From Haloferax larsenii JCM 13917 (lineage in GTDB: Archaea; Halobacteriota; Halobacteria; Halobacteriales; Haloferacaceae): a stretch of 64,000 nt of DNA. The notes below the pieces were generated by a model that saw only the letters and a program-made list of their open reading frames with translations, made no database searches and was not told the origin of the DNA. Positions 52,751 through 61,891 of the stretch are shown here, piece by piece (position 1 is the stretch's first letter; every line of letters starts with the position of its first letter). Location: NCBI RefSeq assembly GCF_000336955.1, contig NZ_AOLI01000024.1, forward strand, positions 1-64,000, given 5' to 3'. The translations under genes were made by a program, and so were the position numbers.

Positions 52751-53572
52751 TCAGCGTACTGCGATGCCCACGGTGTCCAACCCGAGGACCTGCGTCCGCC
52801 AGTCGGACTCGGTCGTCCGCAAGCAGAGCGACCCCGCATCAGTCACCGCGTAAGTCGTCCCCGCGTCGTGTGCGACCCCAATCACCGTCTCGTCCAGCGG
52901 AATCGGGTCGGCGACCCACGCGCCGTCTTCGAGCGACACGACGCCCGCTGACCCGGCTGCGTGGGCGCGGCCGTCGGGCATCGACGCGACGACGTTCGTC
53001 GGGTCCTCGAACTCCGACATCCAGCCGTTTCCGAGCCGGTAGAGTCCCGATTCTGCTGCGGCGTAGGCCGTCCCCTCCGCCCCGCCGAGACGACCTGCTG
53101 GGTCGGAGATGTCGGCCACGTCCGGCAGACCGACGTGAGTCAGTTCGCCGTCGGTGATTCGGTAGACACCGTCGTCTGCGGCGACGAGACTCCCGTCGAT
53201 AGTTTGTACTCCCTCGGCGGTTCCGATGTCGGTCCAGCCTTCGTCGTCGAATCGGGCGATACGACCGGTCTCGTCGGCGGCGACGACGCGGTTCTGGTGG
53301 AAGCCGACGGTCGTGGCCGGGCCGAAGTCGAGTTCGTGGTAGTCGTCGTTCTGAAGTAAGAGCACGTCCTCGGCGGTCGCGATTGCGACTTCGCCCGGCG
53401 ACCCGGCGATGTCCCGCGGGTCGCACTGGTGGTCGATTCGGAACCCGCCGACGAGGTCGTCCGAGACGTCCACGCTCACGACGCCGACGCTCGCGGCGAC
53501 GTAGGCGGTCTTCTTCCCCGACTGGTCCGCGTACACGCGCTTTTCGTCTATCGAGAGGTCGAAATCAGCCAT
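52751..53572 (-). CDS. Beta-propeller protein of the HVO_0234 type
   Basis: 273 residues. Six or seven short repeats with a similar pattern are seen (for example VYADQSGKKTAYVAASVGVV, GEVAIATAEDVLLLQNDDY, GFHQNRVVAADETGRIARF, SLVAADDGVYRITDGELTHV, GTAYAAAESGLYRLGNG, RAHAAGSAGVVSLEDG, GTTYAVTDAGSLCLR), each one blade. Such propellers usually serve as protein-binding scaffolds. The order of neighbours (prs, SWIM protein, trm1) matches the H. volcanii protein after which the family is named, as I recall it. The start is ATG 53570-53572. Confidence 0.85.
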   Translation of the reverse strand: MADFDLSIDEKRVYADQSGKKTAYVAASVGVVSVDVSDDLVGGFRIDHQCDPRDIAGSPGEVAIATAEDVLLLQNDDYHELDFGPATTVGFHQNRVVAADETGRIARFDDEGWTDIGTAEGVQTIDGSLVAADDGVYRITDGELTHVGLPDVADISDPAGRLGGAEGTAYAAAESGLYRLGNGWMSEFEDPTNVVASMPDGRAHAAGSAGVVSLEDGAWVADPIPLDETVIGVAHDAGTTYAVTDAGSLCLRTTESDWRTQVLGLDTVGIAVR

Positions 53573-53657
53573 CCGTTGGGGGGAGGTTCGATGCGACGTT
53601 CGGAAAGGATTGTGGTCGTTCTCGGGGGGCAGTGATGGGATTTCGATGGCCCGTTCG

Positions 53658-54029
53658 TTAGAGAAACTCCCTGACCTCCGAGTACCACATGTCGTGGTAA
53701 TCGACTTCGTCGAGGGCGTCGGCGATGTCGACGGCGATGACGTGCCAACAGCGCTCACCTTCGTCGGGGTCGAGGTTGTAAATCGAGTCCTTGCAGGTAC
53801 AGCCGCGGCCTTCGACCACGTACTCGTCGTCGAAGCCGACGACCACGTCGAAGTCGCGGTAGCGCTTCACGCGCCGCTCTGAGACGGCCTCGATGGCCTG
53901 AATCCCGCGGTCGCCGTGGGCGTCCGCGATGGCCTGCACGATTGGGGGCGAGAGACTGCCCGCGTCCGCGAGCGCCGCTCGCCAGTCCTCGACCGTGTCC
54001 ACGTCGTCGTGTTGGCGGGTGGCAGTCAA
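53658..54029 (-). CDS. Small SWIM-type zinc finger protein
   Basis: 123 residues. The C-terminal half has C-x-C...C-x-H in [20 protein letters not shown], then [20 protein letters not shown], a SWIM zinc finger. The N-terminal part is helical ([20 protein letters not shown]). SWIM fingers occur in DNA-recombination accessory proteins (Sws1-like) and chromatin factors; in haloarchaea they appear as stand-alone small proteins of unknown role. It is convergent with no gene and divergent from trm1 by 109 bases. Confidence 0.8.
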   Translation of the reverse strand: MTATRQHDDVDTVEDWRAALADAGSLSPPIVQAIADAHGDRGIQAIEAVSERRVKRYRDFDVVVGFDDEYVVEGRGCTCKDSIYNLDPDEGERCWHVIAVDIADALDEVDYHDMWYSEVREFL

Positions 54030-54138
54030 AACGCATTCGGTGCCAGCGGGGCGGCGGCATCGATTCGTATCGCAGTGCGCTGCGGTACGTCGTAGTGCAT
54101 CGCAATCGGTTTCCCCGCACGGGGGTGAACGCAGTAGT

Positions 54139-55269
54139 ATGTACGTCAGCGAGGGAGGCGTCGAAATCGAGGTCCCCGGTGCTCGGGACGGGGCGTCCGA
54201 AGGGGCCGGCGACGACGTCTTCTACAACCCGACACAGGAGTTGAATCGGGACGTCACGGTGGCGGTCCTCCGGGCCTTCCGCGAGCGTGAACCCCGCGCC
54301 GAGTCGTATCTCGACGCGATGGCCGCCTCCGGGATTCGAGGCGTCCGCGCCGCCGCCGAGGGCTACGACGTGACCTGCGCCGACCTCGACGCCGACGCGG
54401 TCGAACTCGCTCAGTCGAACCTCGACCACAACGACTTCGACGGCGAGGCGGTCCACCGCAACGCCAACGCCCTCATGTACGACGAAGTGTTCGACGTGGT
54501 CGACCTCGACCCGTTCGGCACGCCCATCCCCTTCGCCGACCCCGCGTTCGCCAACACCCGCGACCTCGTCTGTGTCACGGCCACTGACACTGCACCCCTC
54601 TGCGGTGCCCACCAGAAAAGCGGCATCCGAAAGTACGGCTGTGTCCCGCAGAACACCGACTACCACCCCGAGATGGGCCTGCGTGTCCTCGTCGGTTCGA
54701 TGGTCCGAACCGCCGCCCGCTACGACAAGGCCGCCGTTCCGATTCTCTCGCACGCGACGCGCCACTACGCGCGGACCTACCTCGAACTCGACGAGCGAGC
54801 GACGAAAGCCGACGAACTCCTCGGTTCGACCGGGTTCGTCTACCACTGCGAGGACTGCCTCCACCGCGAACACGAACACTCCCTCGTCGCCCACCCGCCC
54901 GAGGAGTGCGCCAACTGCGGGTCGACGCGCATCCTCGAAGCCGGTCCGATTTGGCTCGGCCCCGTCTCCGAGGCCGACTTCGTCGAGTCCGTCCGCGACG
55001 AGGTGACAGACGACTTCGGCAGCGCCAAGCGCGCCCGCGGCATGCTCGACACACTCGCCACCGAACTCGACACGCCGACGCACTTCGACCAACACCGCCT
55101 CTGCAAACTCTGGGGCCGCTCTGCCTCGAAGATGGAGGAGTTCCTCGCGACGCTCCGAGACGCCGGGTTCGACGCGACGCCCGCCCACTACCACGGCACC
55201 GCGTTCAAGACCGACGCGACGGTCGCAGAGATTCGTGACGCGACCGCCGAACTCGACCCCGAAGCTTGA
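54139..55269 (+). CDS. trm1: tRNA (guanine26-N2)-dimethyltransferase Trm1
   Basis: 376 residues. Makes m2,2G at position 26 of tRNAs using S-adenosylmethionine. The Rossmann fold shows [20 protein letters not shown] (SAM-binding), and the catalytic N-methyltransferase motif is VDLDPFGTP (D/N-P-P-F-type, about residues 119-127). The C-terminal zinc region has [12 protein letters not shown] and CANCGSTR, as in the family. The start at ATG 54139 is chosen for [13 protein letters not shown], a typical beginning. Confidence 0.94.
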   Translation: MYVSEGGVEIEVPGARDGASEGAGDDVFYNPTQELNRDVTVAVLRAFREREPRAESYLDAMAASGIRGVRAAAEGYDVTCADLDADAVELAQSNLDHNDFDGEAVHRNANALMYDEVFDVVDLDPFGTPIPFADPAFANTRDLVCVTATDTAPLCGAHQKSGIRKYGCVPQNTDYHPEMGLRVLVGSMVRTAARYDKAAVPILSHATRHYARTYLELDERATKADELLGSTGFVYHCEDCLHREHEHSLVAHPPEECANCGSTRILEAGPIWLGPVSEADFVESVRDEVTDDFGSAKRARGMLDTLATELDTPTHFDQHRLCKLWGRSASKMEEFLATLRDAGFDATPAHYHGTAFKTDATVAEIRDATAELDPEA

Positions 55270-55335
55270 GCCGTCGCCGAATAGTTCGACACATCCGGAC
55301 TAGTTTCTTCCCGCTCCGCGTCGTTTTCACAGCGC

Positions 55336-56667
55336 GTGAGCGCGCAGACTCGGTCCTTCGTTTCGGTTGTCCGGGCTATCGTCGAGATGATTCAGGAGAA
55401 AGAACTGAGCTTTCTCGCGGCGAGTATCTCGTACTACGCGCTCGTCTCACTCGTTCCTCTTCTCGTGTTGGCCGCTGTCTTGGCGACATTTGTTGGCGGT
55501 GAGGCGCTGCAAACGCAACTCCAGGACCTCGTCAATCAGTATCTCGTCCCGACCGGACAGGGCCTCGTCGAAGAGGCGCTTTCAGACCGAACCGGTCAGG
55601 GGAGTATCGGACTGGTGAGTTTCGGCCTCACCCTTTGGGGGGCGTTGAAACTCTTCCGCGGCCTCGACATCGCCTTCTCTCGCATCTATGGGTCCGAAAC
55701 CGGCGGGATTCTCGACCAACTCCGCGACGGAACCGTCGCACTCGTCAGTATCGGCCTCGGAACCATTGGTGTCGCTGCGCTAACTGCTCTCCTCGCGCTG
55801 TTGCCGATTCCCTCCCTGCAACTGCTTTCACCAGTGATTCTGCTTCTCACGCTCTGTGTGGCATTCTTTCCGCTTTACTACGTCTTTCCCGACATGGACT
55901 TTGCGCCACGGGAGGCGGTCCCGGGGACCATCTTCGCGGCTATCGGATGGACGCTTCTCGGCGTCGTCTTCGGCTTCTACGCGACCGTCGCGGGCTCGTC
56001 GGTGGCCGGTGCGCTCGGGTCGATTCTGTTGCTCGTGACGTGGTTCTACCTCTCGGGCATCATCCTCTTGACGGGGGCGGTCGTCAACGCCGTGCTCGCC
56101 GGTGTGGACGATGCGGAACCGACCGACCCGCCGGGGGAACCCGGCGACCGGGACCGGCAGCTACAACATACGGGAGTTCGACATGGCGGTCGTACGGATA
56201 TGAGCGACGACCGAGGAGACACCGATGGCCCGCAAACGGGTGACGACGCTGGCGACGAGAGTCGCGCCAGTACCTCCGTCTCCCCGCAGGGTGCCCCCGA
56301 CATCGAGGAGTTAGAAGCGCGCGTCGAGGAACTCCGCGCCGACCTCGACACGTTCGAGGCCGACGTACAAGACCGGACGGTCGAAAAGCCGAAGCTCGAA
56401 GCAGAGCTCAAGCGATACGTCCGGCGACGAGTCCGTCGCGGCAAAGCCCGCGGATGGGGGCCGTATCTCGTGCTCCTCTACGGCGTGGTCCTCACGCTCG
56501 GCGCGTTCTACTACCTCCAGTCGGACCTCATCGCGGTCGTCGCTATGCTCATTATCTTCCTGTCGACGCTGGGGCTGTACGTCCTCTTTGTCATCTTCGG
56601 TCTCGGACTGAGCGCGCTCGGCGTCCCGGGACGCGCGGTCGACGCGGTTCGCGAACGCCGAAGCTAA
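55336..56667 (+). CDS. YihY/BrkB-like (UPF0761) membrane protein fused to a coiled-coil membrane module
   Basis: 443 residues from GTG 55336. Residues 1-260 are the YihY fold: six hydrophobic segments with the family patterns ELSFLAASISYYALVSLVPL and LGSILLLVTWFYLSGIILLT. After a disordered acidic linker (260-320) comes a coiled-coil stretch (IEELEARVEELRADLDTFEA), a basic RRRVRRGKARGW patch and two further TM segments (YLVLLYGVVLTLGAFYYLQ, VAMLIIFLSTLGLYVLFVIF). In many haloarchaea I would expect these as separate proteins; here they are one frame. Function of either part is not known with certainty. Confidence 0.8.
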   Translation: MSAQTRSFVSVVRAIVEMIQEKELSFLAASISYYALVSLVPLLVLAAVLATFVGGEALQTQLQDLVNQYLVPTGQGLVEEALSDRTGQGSIGLVSFGLTLWGALKLFRGLDIAFSRIYGSETGGILDQLRDGTVALVSIGLGTIGVAALTALLALLPIPSLQLLSPVILLLTLCVAFFPLYYVFPDMDFAPREAVPGTIFAAIGWTLLGVVFGFYATVAGSSVAGALGSILLLVTWFYLSGIILLTGAVVNAVLAGVDDAEPTDPPGEPGDRDRQLQHTGVRHGGRTDMSDDRGDTDGPQTGDDAGDESRASTSVSPQGAPDIEELEARVEELRADLDTFEADVQDRTVEKPKLEAELKRYVRRRVRRGKARGWGPYLVLLYGVVLTLGAFYYLQSDLIAVVAMLIIFLSTLGLYVLFVIFGLGLSALGVPGRAVDAVRERRS

Positions 56668-56670
56668 CCG

Positions 56671-57615
56671 ATGTTCTTGCAGACACGCGGCTTTGGTGAG
56701 ACGGTGCTCGCGGACGCCCCAGATATCGTCGTCTTTCTGTTCGGGCTTCTCACCCAGCTCGGCGACCAGTGGTTCTTCTTCCTCGTGTTCACGTCGCTGT
56801 ACTGGCTTGCTCGCCCTCGTATCTCGGAGCGCCCGCGACGAGTCGCAGCCTCGTTCGTCGCCCTCGCGTTCATCTCTCTGTCGCTGGTGACGGCGCTCAA
56901 AGTCGGCTTCGCGCTCCCCCGCCCGCCGACGGCCGACATCGCTTCGGCACCGAACTGGCCCGCCCCGTTCGCGGACCTGTACGTCTCGTTTACGACTGAC
57001 GACGGCTTCGGGTTCCCAAGCGGGCACGCACTCGGGACCACGGTCGTCTACGGGGCCGCCGCGCTCCTTCTGGACGCGTGGGACCGACGGCGACGCGTCC
57101 TCGCTGCCGCGGCTATCGTCGCAACAGTCGCGCTCTCCCGCGTCGTCATCGGGGTTCACTACGGTGTCGACGTCGTCGTCGGCGTGCTCCTCGGACTCGT
57201 CGTGTTGAAAACCGTCTTCACCGTCGCCGCCGCAGACGACGCCCCCGGCCACCTCGACCCGACGCGACTGTTCGCACTCGCGGTCGGGCTCGGTGTCGTC
57301 GCTTTCGCAGTGGTCGTCGCGAGCGGGGCGTCGCACCACGCGGCAAACGCGTCTGCCGCCCTCGGTGGGTCTATCGGCGGCCTCGTCGGCTGGTCCCGGC
57401 TTTCTGACCACGAGTCGCTGCCGACACTGTCGCTTCCGGCTGCATTCGTGTCACTCCTCGGCGCGGGCGCGCTCTGGGTCGCTGCCGACGCGCTTCAGGT
57501 AGTGCCAATCGCGATTCTCGCGACCGGAACTGTCGTCGCGTTCATCCTCGTCGCGCCGTGGATACAGGACCGACTGAGCGGCGACGCGGCGACTGGGCGG
57601 TCTGTCGAACGGTAG
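56671..57615 (+). CDS. PAP2-superfamily membrane phosphatase
   Basis: 314 residues, about six TM segments. The three acid-phosphatase motifs are present: K-x6-RP as KVGFALPRP (residues 77-85), PSGH (116-119) and SR-x5-H-x3-D as SRVVIGVHYGVDVVVG (155-170). The family dephosphorylates lipid phosphates such as phosphatidic acid or isoprenyl diphosphates; in haloarchaea a role in polyprenyl-phosphate recycling is plausible but unproven. Starts 3 bases after the preceding stop codon, so probably one operon with the YihY fusion gene. Confidence 0.9.
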   Translation: MFLQTRGFGETVLADAPDIVVFLFGLLTQLGDQWFFFLVFTSLYWLARPRISERPRRVAASFVALAFISLSLVTALKVGFALPRPPTADIASAPNWPAPFADLYVSFTTDDGFGFPSGHALGTTVVYGAAALLLDAWDRRRRVLAAAAIVATVALSRVVIGVHYGVDVVVGVLLGLVVLKTVFTVAAADDAPGHLDPTRLFALAVGLGVVAFAVVVASGASHHAANASAALGGSIGGLVGWSRLSDHESLPTLSLPAAFVSLLGAGALWVAADALQVVPIAILATGTVVAFILVAPWIQDRLSGDAATGRSVER

Positions 57616-57632
57616 TCGAAACGGGAGCCGAT

Positions 57633-58292
57633 TTAGGACGCGAGCCGGGCGGCGAAGAACGTCCACGGGTCGTCGTCATCGTCTCCTGTCTCTTCTCCAT
57701 CTCCCTCGTCCGGGTTCAACGTCTCTGTCGCGCCCCACGTGTCAGTAACGTCGAACCCGGCGTTCTGTAGTTGCGTGCGCGTCTCGTCCGCACCGGCGAT
57801 GTTCCACTCCATCCGAACACCGCTTTCGAGCCAGTCGGGATTCTCGCCAGCCCATTCGTCCGACCCTTCACACAGGAGGACGTGGCCACCGGGCCGAAGG
57901 ACCCGGGCGAACTCGTCGATGACCGTCTGGTGGTCGTCCATCGGAACGTGAATCAGCGACCAGTAGGCGACGACGGCATCGAAGGTGTTCGATTCGAACG
58001 GGAGTGTCGTCATATCTCCCTGCAGAACTGGTGCGTCGGGGACGTTCTCGGCGGCCCGAGACAACTGCCCGCGAGAGAAGTCAAGTCCAACCGGGTCCGC
58101 TTCGGACGCCAACCGAGACAGAATCGGTGTTCCCTGCCCACAGCCTGCGTCGAGTACGCGAGGTGACACAGAGAGCGAGTCGAGAAACTCCGCGAGAATG
58201 TCTGTTCCGTCTCCGTCTCCAGTGCGCTGTTCGGCGTACACTGGAGCCAAGTCGTCGTATCCCCGACGAACGTCGTCTTTGTTCACTCTCAC
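57633..58292 (-). CDS. Class I SAM-dependent methyltransferase
   Basis: 219 residues from GTG 58290-58292. Motif I is VLDAGCGQGTPILSRLASEA (about residues 46-65), followed by VGLDFSRGQLSRAAE, the acidic VLQGDMTTLPFESNTFDAVV and LRPGGHVLLCEGSDE. This is the UbiE/Methyltransf_11 layout. The substrate is unknown. The C-terminus is strongly acidic (DGEETGDDDDDPWTFFAARL). It is convergent with PAP2 and divergent from nothing nearby. Confidence 0.88.
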   Translation of the reverse strand: MRVNKDDVRRGYDDLAPVYAEQRTGDGDGTDILAEFLDSLSVSPRVLDAGCGQGTPILSRLASEADPVGLDFSRGQLSRAAENVPDAPVLQGDMTTLPFESNTFDAVVAYWSLIHVPMDDHQTVIDEFARVLRPGGHVLLCEGSDEWAGENPDWLESGVRMEWNIAGADETRTQLQNAGFDVTDTWGATETLNPDEGDGEETGDDDDDPWTFFAARLAS

Positions 58293-58424
58293 TGCCCACT
58301 GGTGGCTCTCGATGTTGTAAGTGTCTTGTGCTATTCTGAGAACAAATTAAGCGACTATCTGCCCGGCTCTGCCGCTCTCGGTGCTGGAGTCCGAAAGAGA
58401 GAGACCGCTGAGAGTGCGTCGGGC

Positions 58425-59795
58425 TTAGAACTTTTCGAGGTAGCGGTCGAGTTCCCACTCGGAGACGGAGACGAGGTAGTCCTGGAACTCCTCGCGCTTC
58501 GCTTCGATGAACTTCTCGGTGACGTGGTCGCCGAGTGCGCTCTGGATGACTTCGTCCTCTTCGAGGGCGTCGACGGCCGCGCCGAGGTCCTTCGGGAGCG
58601 TCTCGATGCCGTACTCTTCGCGCTTCTGCTCGTCGAACTCGTAGATGTTCTCGCGGACCGGGTCGGGGCAGTCGAGACCGCGCTCGATGCCGTCGAGACC
58701 GGCGTGGATGAGCGCCGCGAGAGCGAGGTACGGGTTACAGGACGGGTCGGGGAAGCGAGCCTCGATACGCGAGGCGGCCGGCGTGCGGGCGGCCGGCTTG
58801 CGGATGAGCGCCGAGCGGTTGCGGTCGGACCACGCGATGTAGACCGGCGCTTCGTAGCCGGGGACGAGGCGCTTGTAGGAGTTCACCGTCGGGTTGGCGA
58901 CGGCCGTCACGGCAGGCGCGTGTTCGAGGATACCGGCGGTGAACTGCTTGGCGGTCTCGCTCAGGTCGAACTCGTCGGCACCGTCGTGGAACGCGTTCTC
59001 GCCGTCCTTGAACAGCGAGATGTGCGTGTGCATCCCCGAGCCGTTGATGCGGGCGATGGGCTTGGGCATGAAGGTCGCGTGGAGGTCGTGTTCGGCCGCG
59101 ATGGCGCGAACGACGGAACGGAAGGTTGCGACGTTGTCGGCCGTCGAGAGGGCGTCGTCGTACGTGAAGTTAATCTCGTGCTGACCTTCGGCGACTTCGT
59201 GGTGCGAGGCTTCGATGTCGAAGCCCATGCTTTCGAGGCCGTAGATGATGTCACGGCGCACGTCCGACGCGAGGTCCTTCGGCGCGAGGTCGAAGTAGCC
59301 ACCGGCGTCGTTGGTCTTCGTCGTCGCGCGGCCTTCGTCGTCTTCTTCGAAGAGGAAGAACTCCGGTTCGGGTGCCGCGTTGATGTCGTAGCCCATCTCT
59401 TCGGCGCGGGCGATAGCGCGCTTGAGAACGCCGCGCGGGTCGCCGCTGAACGGCTCACCTGTGGACGTGTTGAACACGTCACAGATGAGGCGGGCGGCTG
59501 CGCTGTTTTCTTTCTTCCGCCACGGCAGGATGGCGAACGTGGACGGGTCGGGTTCGAGGCGCATGTCCGACTCCTGAATACGGACGAAGCCGTCGATGGA
59601 CGACCCGTCGAAGTAGATGCCTTCCGTGAACGCTTTCTCCGCCTGGGACGCCGGAATCGAGACGTTCTTCACCGTGCCGAGAATGTCGGTGAACTGGAGG
59701 CGGAGGAAGTCGACGTTCTTCTCTTCGATTTCGTCGACGACTGCCTGTGCTTCGGCGCTCAGGCCGCCGTCGGTGACTGCATTGTCTTCCGTCAT
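58425..59795 (-). CDS. glnA: Glutamine synthetase, type I
   Basis: 456 residues. Makes glutamine from glutamate, ammonia and ATP. Visible motifs: FDGSSIDGF (near residue 55), the metal-ligand region [55 protein letters not shown], the [20 protein letters not shown] segment, and no adenylylation loop-type Tyr that I can identify with certainty. The ATG at 59793-59795 is chosen; a GTG 12 bases upstream is the alternative. A TATAAA box (59827-59832) precedes it, in a region shared with the divergent lrp gene. Confidence 0.95.
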   Translation of the reverse strand: MTEDNAVTDGGLSAEAQAVVDEIEEKNVDFLRLQFTDILGTVKNVSIPASQAEKAFTEGIYFDGSSIDGFVRIQESDMRLEPDPSTFAILPWRKKENSAAARLICDVFNTSTGEPFSGDPRGVLKRAIARAEEMGYDINAAPEPEFFLFEEDDEGRATTKTNDAGGYFDLAPKDLASDVRRDIIYGLESMGFDIEASHHEVAEGQHEINFTYDDALSTADNVATFRSVVRAIAAEHDLHATFMPKPIARINGSGMHTHISLFKDGENAFHDGADEFDLSETAKQFTAGILEHAPAVTAVANPTVNSYKRLVPGYEAPVYIAWSDRNRSALIRKPAARTPAASRIEARFPDPSCNPYLALAALIHAGLDGIERGLDCPDPVRENIYEFDEQKREEYGIETLPKDLGAAVDALEEDEVIQSALGDHVTEKFIEAKREEFQDYLVSVSEWELDRYLEKF

Positions 59796-59826
59796 TTTCC
59801 TGGACACACGAGTGGAACACCCGGAG

Positions 59827-59832
59827 TATAAA
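59827..59832 (-). promoter_or_regulatory. TATA box of glnA
   Basis: Reads TTTATA on the minus strand, 31-37 bases before the ATG at 59795, in the 126-base intergenic region shared with lrp. Confidence 0.55.
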
Positions 59833-59887
59833 GACCTTTCCGCTTAATGCAATTCCCCGGTGTTCGCTGTAGAATTGGATATTCGTA

Positions 59888-59897
59888 AAATTCTAAT
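59888..59897 (+). promoter_or_regulatory. TATA-like element of lrp
   Basis: AAATTCTAAT lies about 25-34 bases before ATG 59922. The AT-rich stretch 59874-59897 is the likely shared control region with glnA. Confidence 0.4.
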
Positions 59898-59921
59898 GCC
59901 CCCGGACGGTTTCTCAATGTA

Positions 59922-60380
59922 ATGACGTACGAAAACCTCGACGCCAAACTCATCAACGCACTACTCGGTGACGGTCGCGCGAGCCTGCGAAGCCTCGCCG
60001 AAGAACTCGACGTGTCGGTCACGACCGTCTCGAATCACCTTCGCGACCTCGAAGACGAGGGTGTCATCGAGGGGTACACACCGCGCGTGAACTACGACGC
60101 ACTCGGCTACGACGTCACTGCCGTCATCCAACTGAAAGTCGAGGGGTCGGCCCTCCCCGACATCACAGAGCGTCTGCAGTCCGAAAAGCAGATGATTTCG
60201 GTCTACGAGGTCACCGGTGACTACGACATCATCGCTATCGGGAAGTTCCGCGACACCGACGGCATGAACACGCAAATCAAGAAGCTGCTCACCGACGCCG
60301 ACATCCGCGAGTCCAACACCTCGGTCGTCCTCAACGCCGTCACCGAAAACGAGCAGTTCGAACTCGACATCGAAGAGTAG
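59922..60380 (+). CDS. lrp: Lrp/AsnC family transcriptional regulator
   Basis: 152 residues. N-terminal [42 protein letters not shown] (residues 5-43), linker, then a RAM/AsnC ligand-binding and oligomerisation domain ([20 protein letters not shown] and [20 protein letters not shown] with the GDYD motif that binds amino acids). Located head to head with glnA; in other haloarchaea the adjacent Lrp is known to influence glnA, so this is probably its local regulator, with glutamine or a related amino acid as effector. Confidence 0.92.
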   Translation: MTYENLDAKLINALLGDGRASLRSLAEELDVSVTTVSNHLRDLEDEGVIEGYTPRVNYDALGYDVTAVIQLKVEGSALPDITERLQSEKQMISVYEVTGDYDIIAIGKFRDTDGMNTQIKKLLTDADIRESNTSVVLNAVTENEQFELDIEE

Positions 60381-60448
60381 AGACTCGGACGCCACTCGGT
60401 TTTACGGTTATTCCGACCCTATCGAGCACTCCCGAGTCTCTACAGACG

Positions 60449-60472
60449 GAAGGGCAGTGTTTCGACTGGAGA
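60449..60472. repeat. Direct repeat, copy 1
   Basis: GAAGGGCAGTGTTTCGACTG continues with GAGA. It matches the second copy at 60541 except for one indel and one substitution; the period is 93 bases. Confidence 0.8.
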
Positions 60473-60540
60473 ATACCAGACGAGAGCGCCTGTGAGACGC
60501 CCGTCTGACGGATGGCACACACGATAGCTGTTGGTACATT

Positions 60541-60565
60541 GAAAGGGTAGTGTTTCGACTGGAGA
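60541..60565. repeat. Direct repeat, copy 2
   Basis: GAAAGGGTAGTGTTTCGACT continues with GGAGA. Preceded by ATT, so the left end reads ATTGAAAG, which recalls the 3' ends of CRISPR repeats, but two copies 93 bases apart do not make an array. Confidence 0.8.
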
Positions 60566-60689
60566 CCGATAGACTGCGGTGACTTGCGGGGGCAGGTGCG
60601 CGGAGATGAAGTTCCACCTTTTTGCGACTGTCACTCCGTTCCGGTCGCAAAAACCTGGAGGGAAAAAGACCGCTGGGCGGTTCCTCTGC

Positions 60690-61775
60690 TCAGAAGCCGT
60701 CTTCGAACACGAAGGTCCCGTTGCGCTGGACGACTTCCCCATCGACTTCGATGCGCGATTCTTCGGACATGTCGACAATCATATCGACGTGTTCGGCGCT
60801 CTCGTTGACTTCGTTGTCGTCGCCGACCGTCTCGGGGTAGGCCGACCCGACGGCCATGTGGACGGTGTCGCCCATCTTCTCGTCGAACAGCATGTTGTAG
60901 CTAAAGCGGTCGATGCTGCGGTTCATGCCGATGCCGAGTTCGCCGAGGTAGCGCGCGCCCTCGTCGGTGTCGAACACGCCGTCGAGAACCTCTTCGTTGC
61001 GCTCGGCGGAGTACTCGACGACCTCGCCGTCTTCGAAGGTGACGCGGACGCCCGAGACCTCGCGGCCCTGCCGGTACAGGGGCAGGTCGAAGTAGACCTC
61101 GCCGTTGACCGACTCCTTCACGGGCGCGGTGAACACCTCGCCGCCGGGGAGGTTGTGCTCGCCCTTGTCGTTGATGGTGGTGTTGCCCGCGACGCTCATG
61201 GTCACGTCCGTCTCGTCGCCCGAGACGATGCGCACCTCTTCGGCGTCGTCCATAATCTCGACCATCTGCGCCTGCAGTTCCTCCTGTTTCTCCCAGTCGA
61301 GGCTGACGGCGTCGTAGACGAAGTTCTCGTACTCCTCGGTGCTCATGCCGGCGAGTTGGGCGCTGCCTTTCGCGGGGTACTGCGTGAGACACCAGCGCTT
61401 CGAGAGCGCTTCCTTCTGAATCGGCTGGTAGGCCCGTCGCCACGCGGCGTTGACCTCGGGGTCCACGTCGCTCATCTCCGTCGCGTTCTCTTCGGCGCGG
61501 ACGTTGATGAGCACGTCCGCCTCCTCGAAGAGCGCGAGTTGGTGCGACGGCGTCTCGAACTTCTCGCCGTCCGAGGCGCGGAGGTACGCGCGGTCGAATC
61601 GGGAGTTGCTGTCGGTGGTGACGACGTACGCTCCGCGCTCGCCGACGAGCTCGCAGATGGCGGTCACGAGGTCCTCGGCGACTGGGGGTGCAGAGACGAC
61701 GACGTTGTCGCCTTCCTCGACGCGAGTCGAGTGGTCGACGATAGTCTGAGCGTGTTCGCGGATGCGTGGGTCCAT
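60690..61775 (-). CDS. Aminopeptidase, M29 family (thermophilic aminopeptidase type)
   Basis: 361 residues from ATG 61773-61775. The M29 pattern is visible: an N-terminal Rossmann-like part (VEEGDNVVVSAPPVAEDLVT), then the metal-site region with NLPGGEVFTAPVKESVNGEV (the GGE Glu ligand), ARYLGELGIGMNRSIDRFSY (the LGE Glu), MLFDEKMGDTVHMAVGSAYP (His) and ESAEHVDMIVDMS with the last His and Asp ligands. These are homodimeric, two-metal, broad-specificity aminopeptidases. In H. volcanii, genes of this type are called pepB, but I do not assign a symbol. Confidence 0.9.
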   Translation of the reverse strand: MDPRIREHAQTIVDHSTRVEEGDNVVVSAPPVAEDLVTAICELVGERGAYVVTTDSNSRFDRAYLRASDGEKFETPSHQLALFEEADVLINVRAEENATEMSDVDPEVNAAWRRAYQPIQKEALSKRWCLTQYPAKGSAQLAGMSTEEYENFVYDAVSLDWEKQEELQAQMVEIMDDAEEVRIVSGDETDVTMSVAGNTTINDKGEHNLPGGEVFTAPVKESVNGEVYFDLPLYRQGREVSGVRVTFEDGEVVEYSAERNEEVLDGVFDTDEGARYLGELGIGMNRSIDRFSYNMLFDEKMGDTVHMAVGSAYPETVGDDNEVNESAEHVDMIVDMSEESRIEVDGEVVQRNGTFVFEDGF

Positions 61776-61891
61776 ACCGCGACGTGCGTCTTCGCACACC
61801 AAACACATTTCGAAGCGCAACTATTGCCGATGCAGTGACGCCGCCGGAGTGACCCCCGTTTATTTCTCACTCGGGGCGGTCTCTTCGTGCG

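Larger units (their letters stand above)
60381..60689. other. 309-base gap with a two-copy direct repeat, no gene seen
   Basis: Between the lrp stop and the aminopeptidase stop. Neither strand has a reading frame with recognisable protein features. The region contains a 24-25 base direct repeat (60449-60472 and 60541-60565; separate entries) and, at about 60654-60667, AACCTGGAGGGAAAAAG, an A-rich tract. No tRNA-like or box C/D fold was obvious by eye. Confidence 0.6.

Noticed and set aside
60449-60565. CRISPR array
   Set aside because: Only two repeat copies, with 68-69 bases between them, and no cas genes in the window. Reported as a direct repeat instead.
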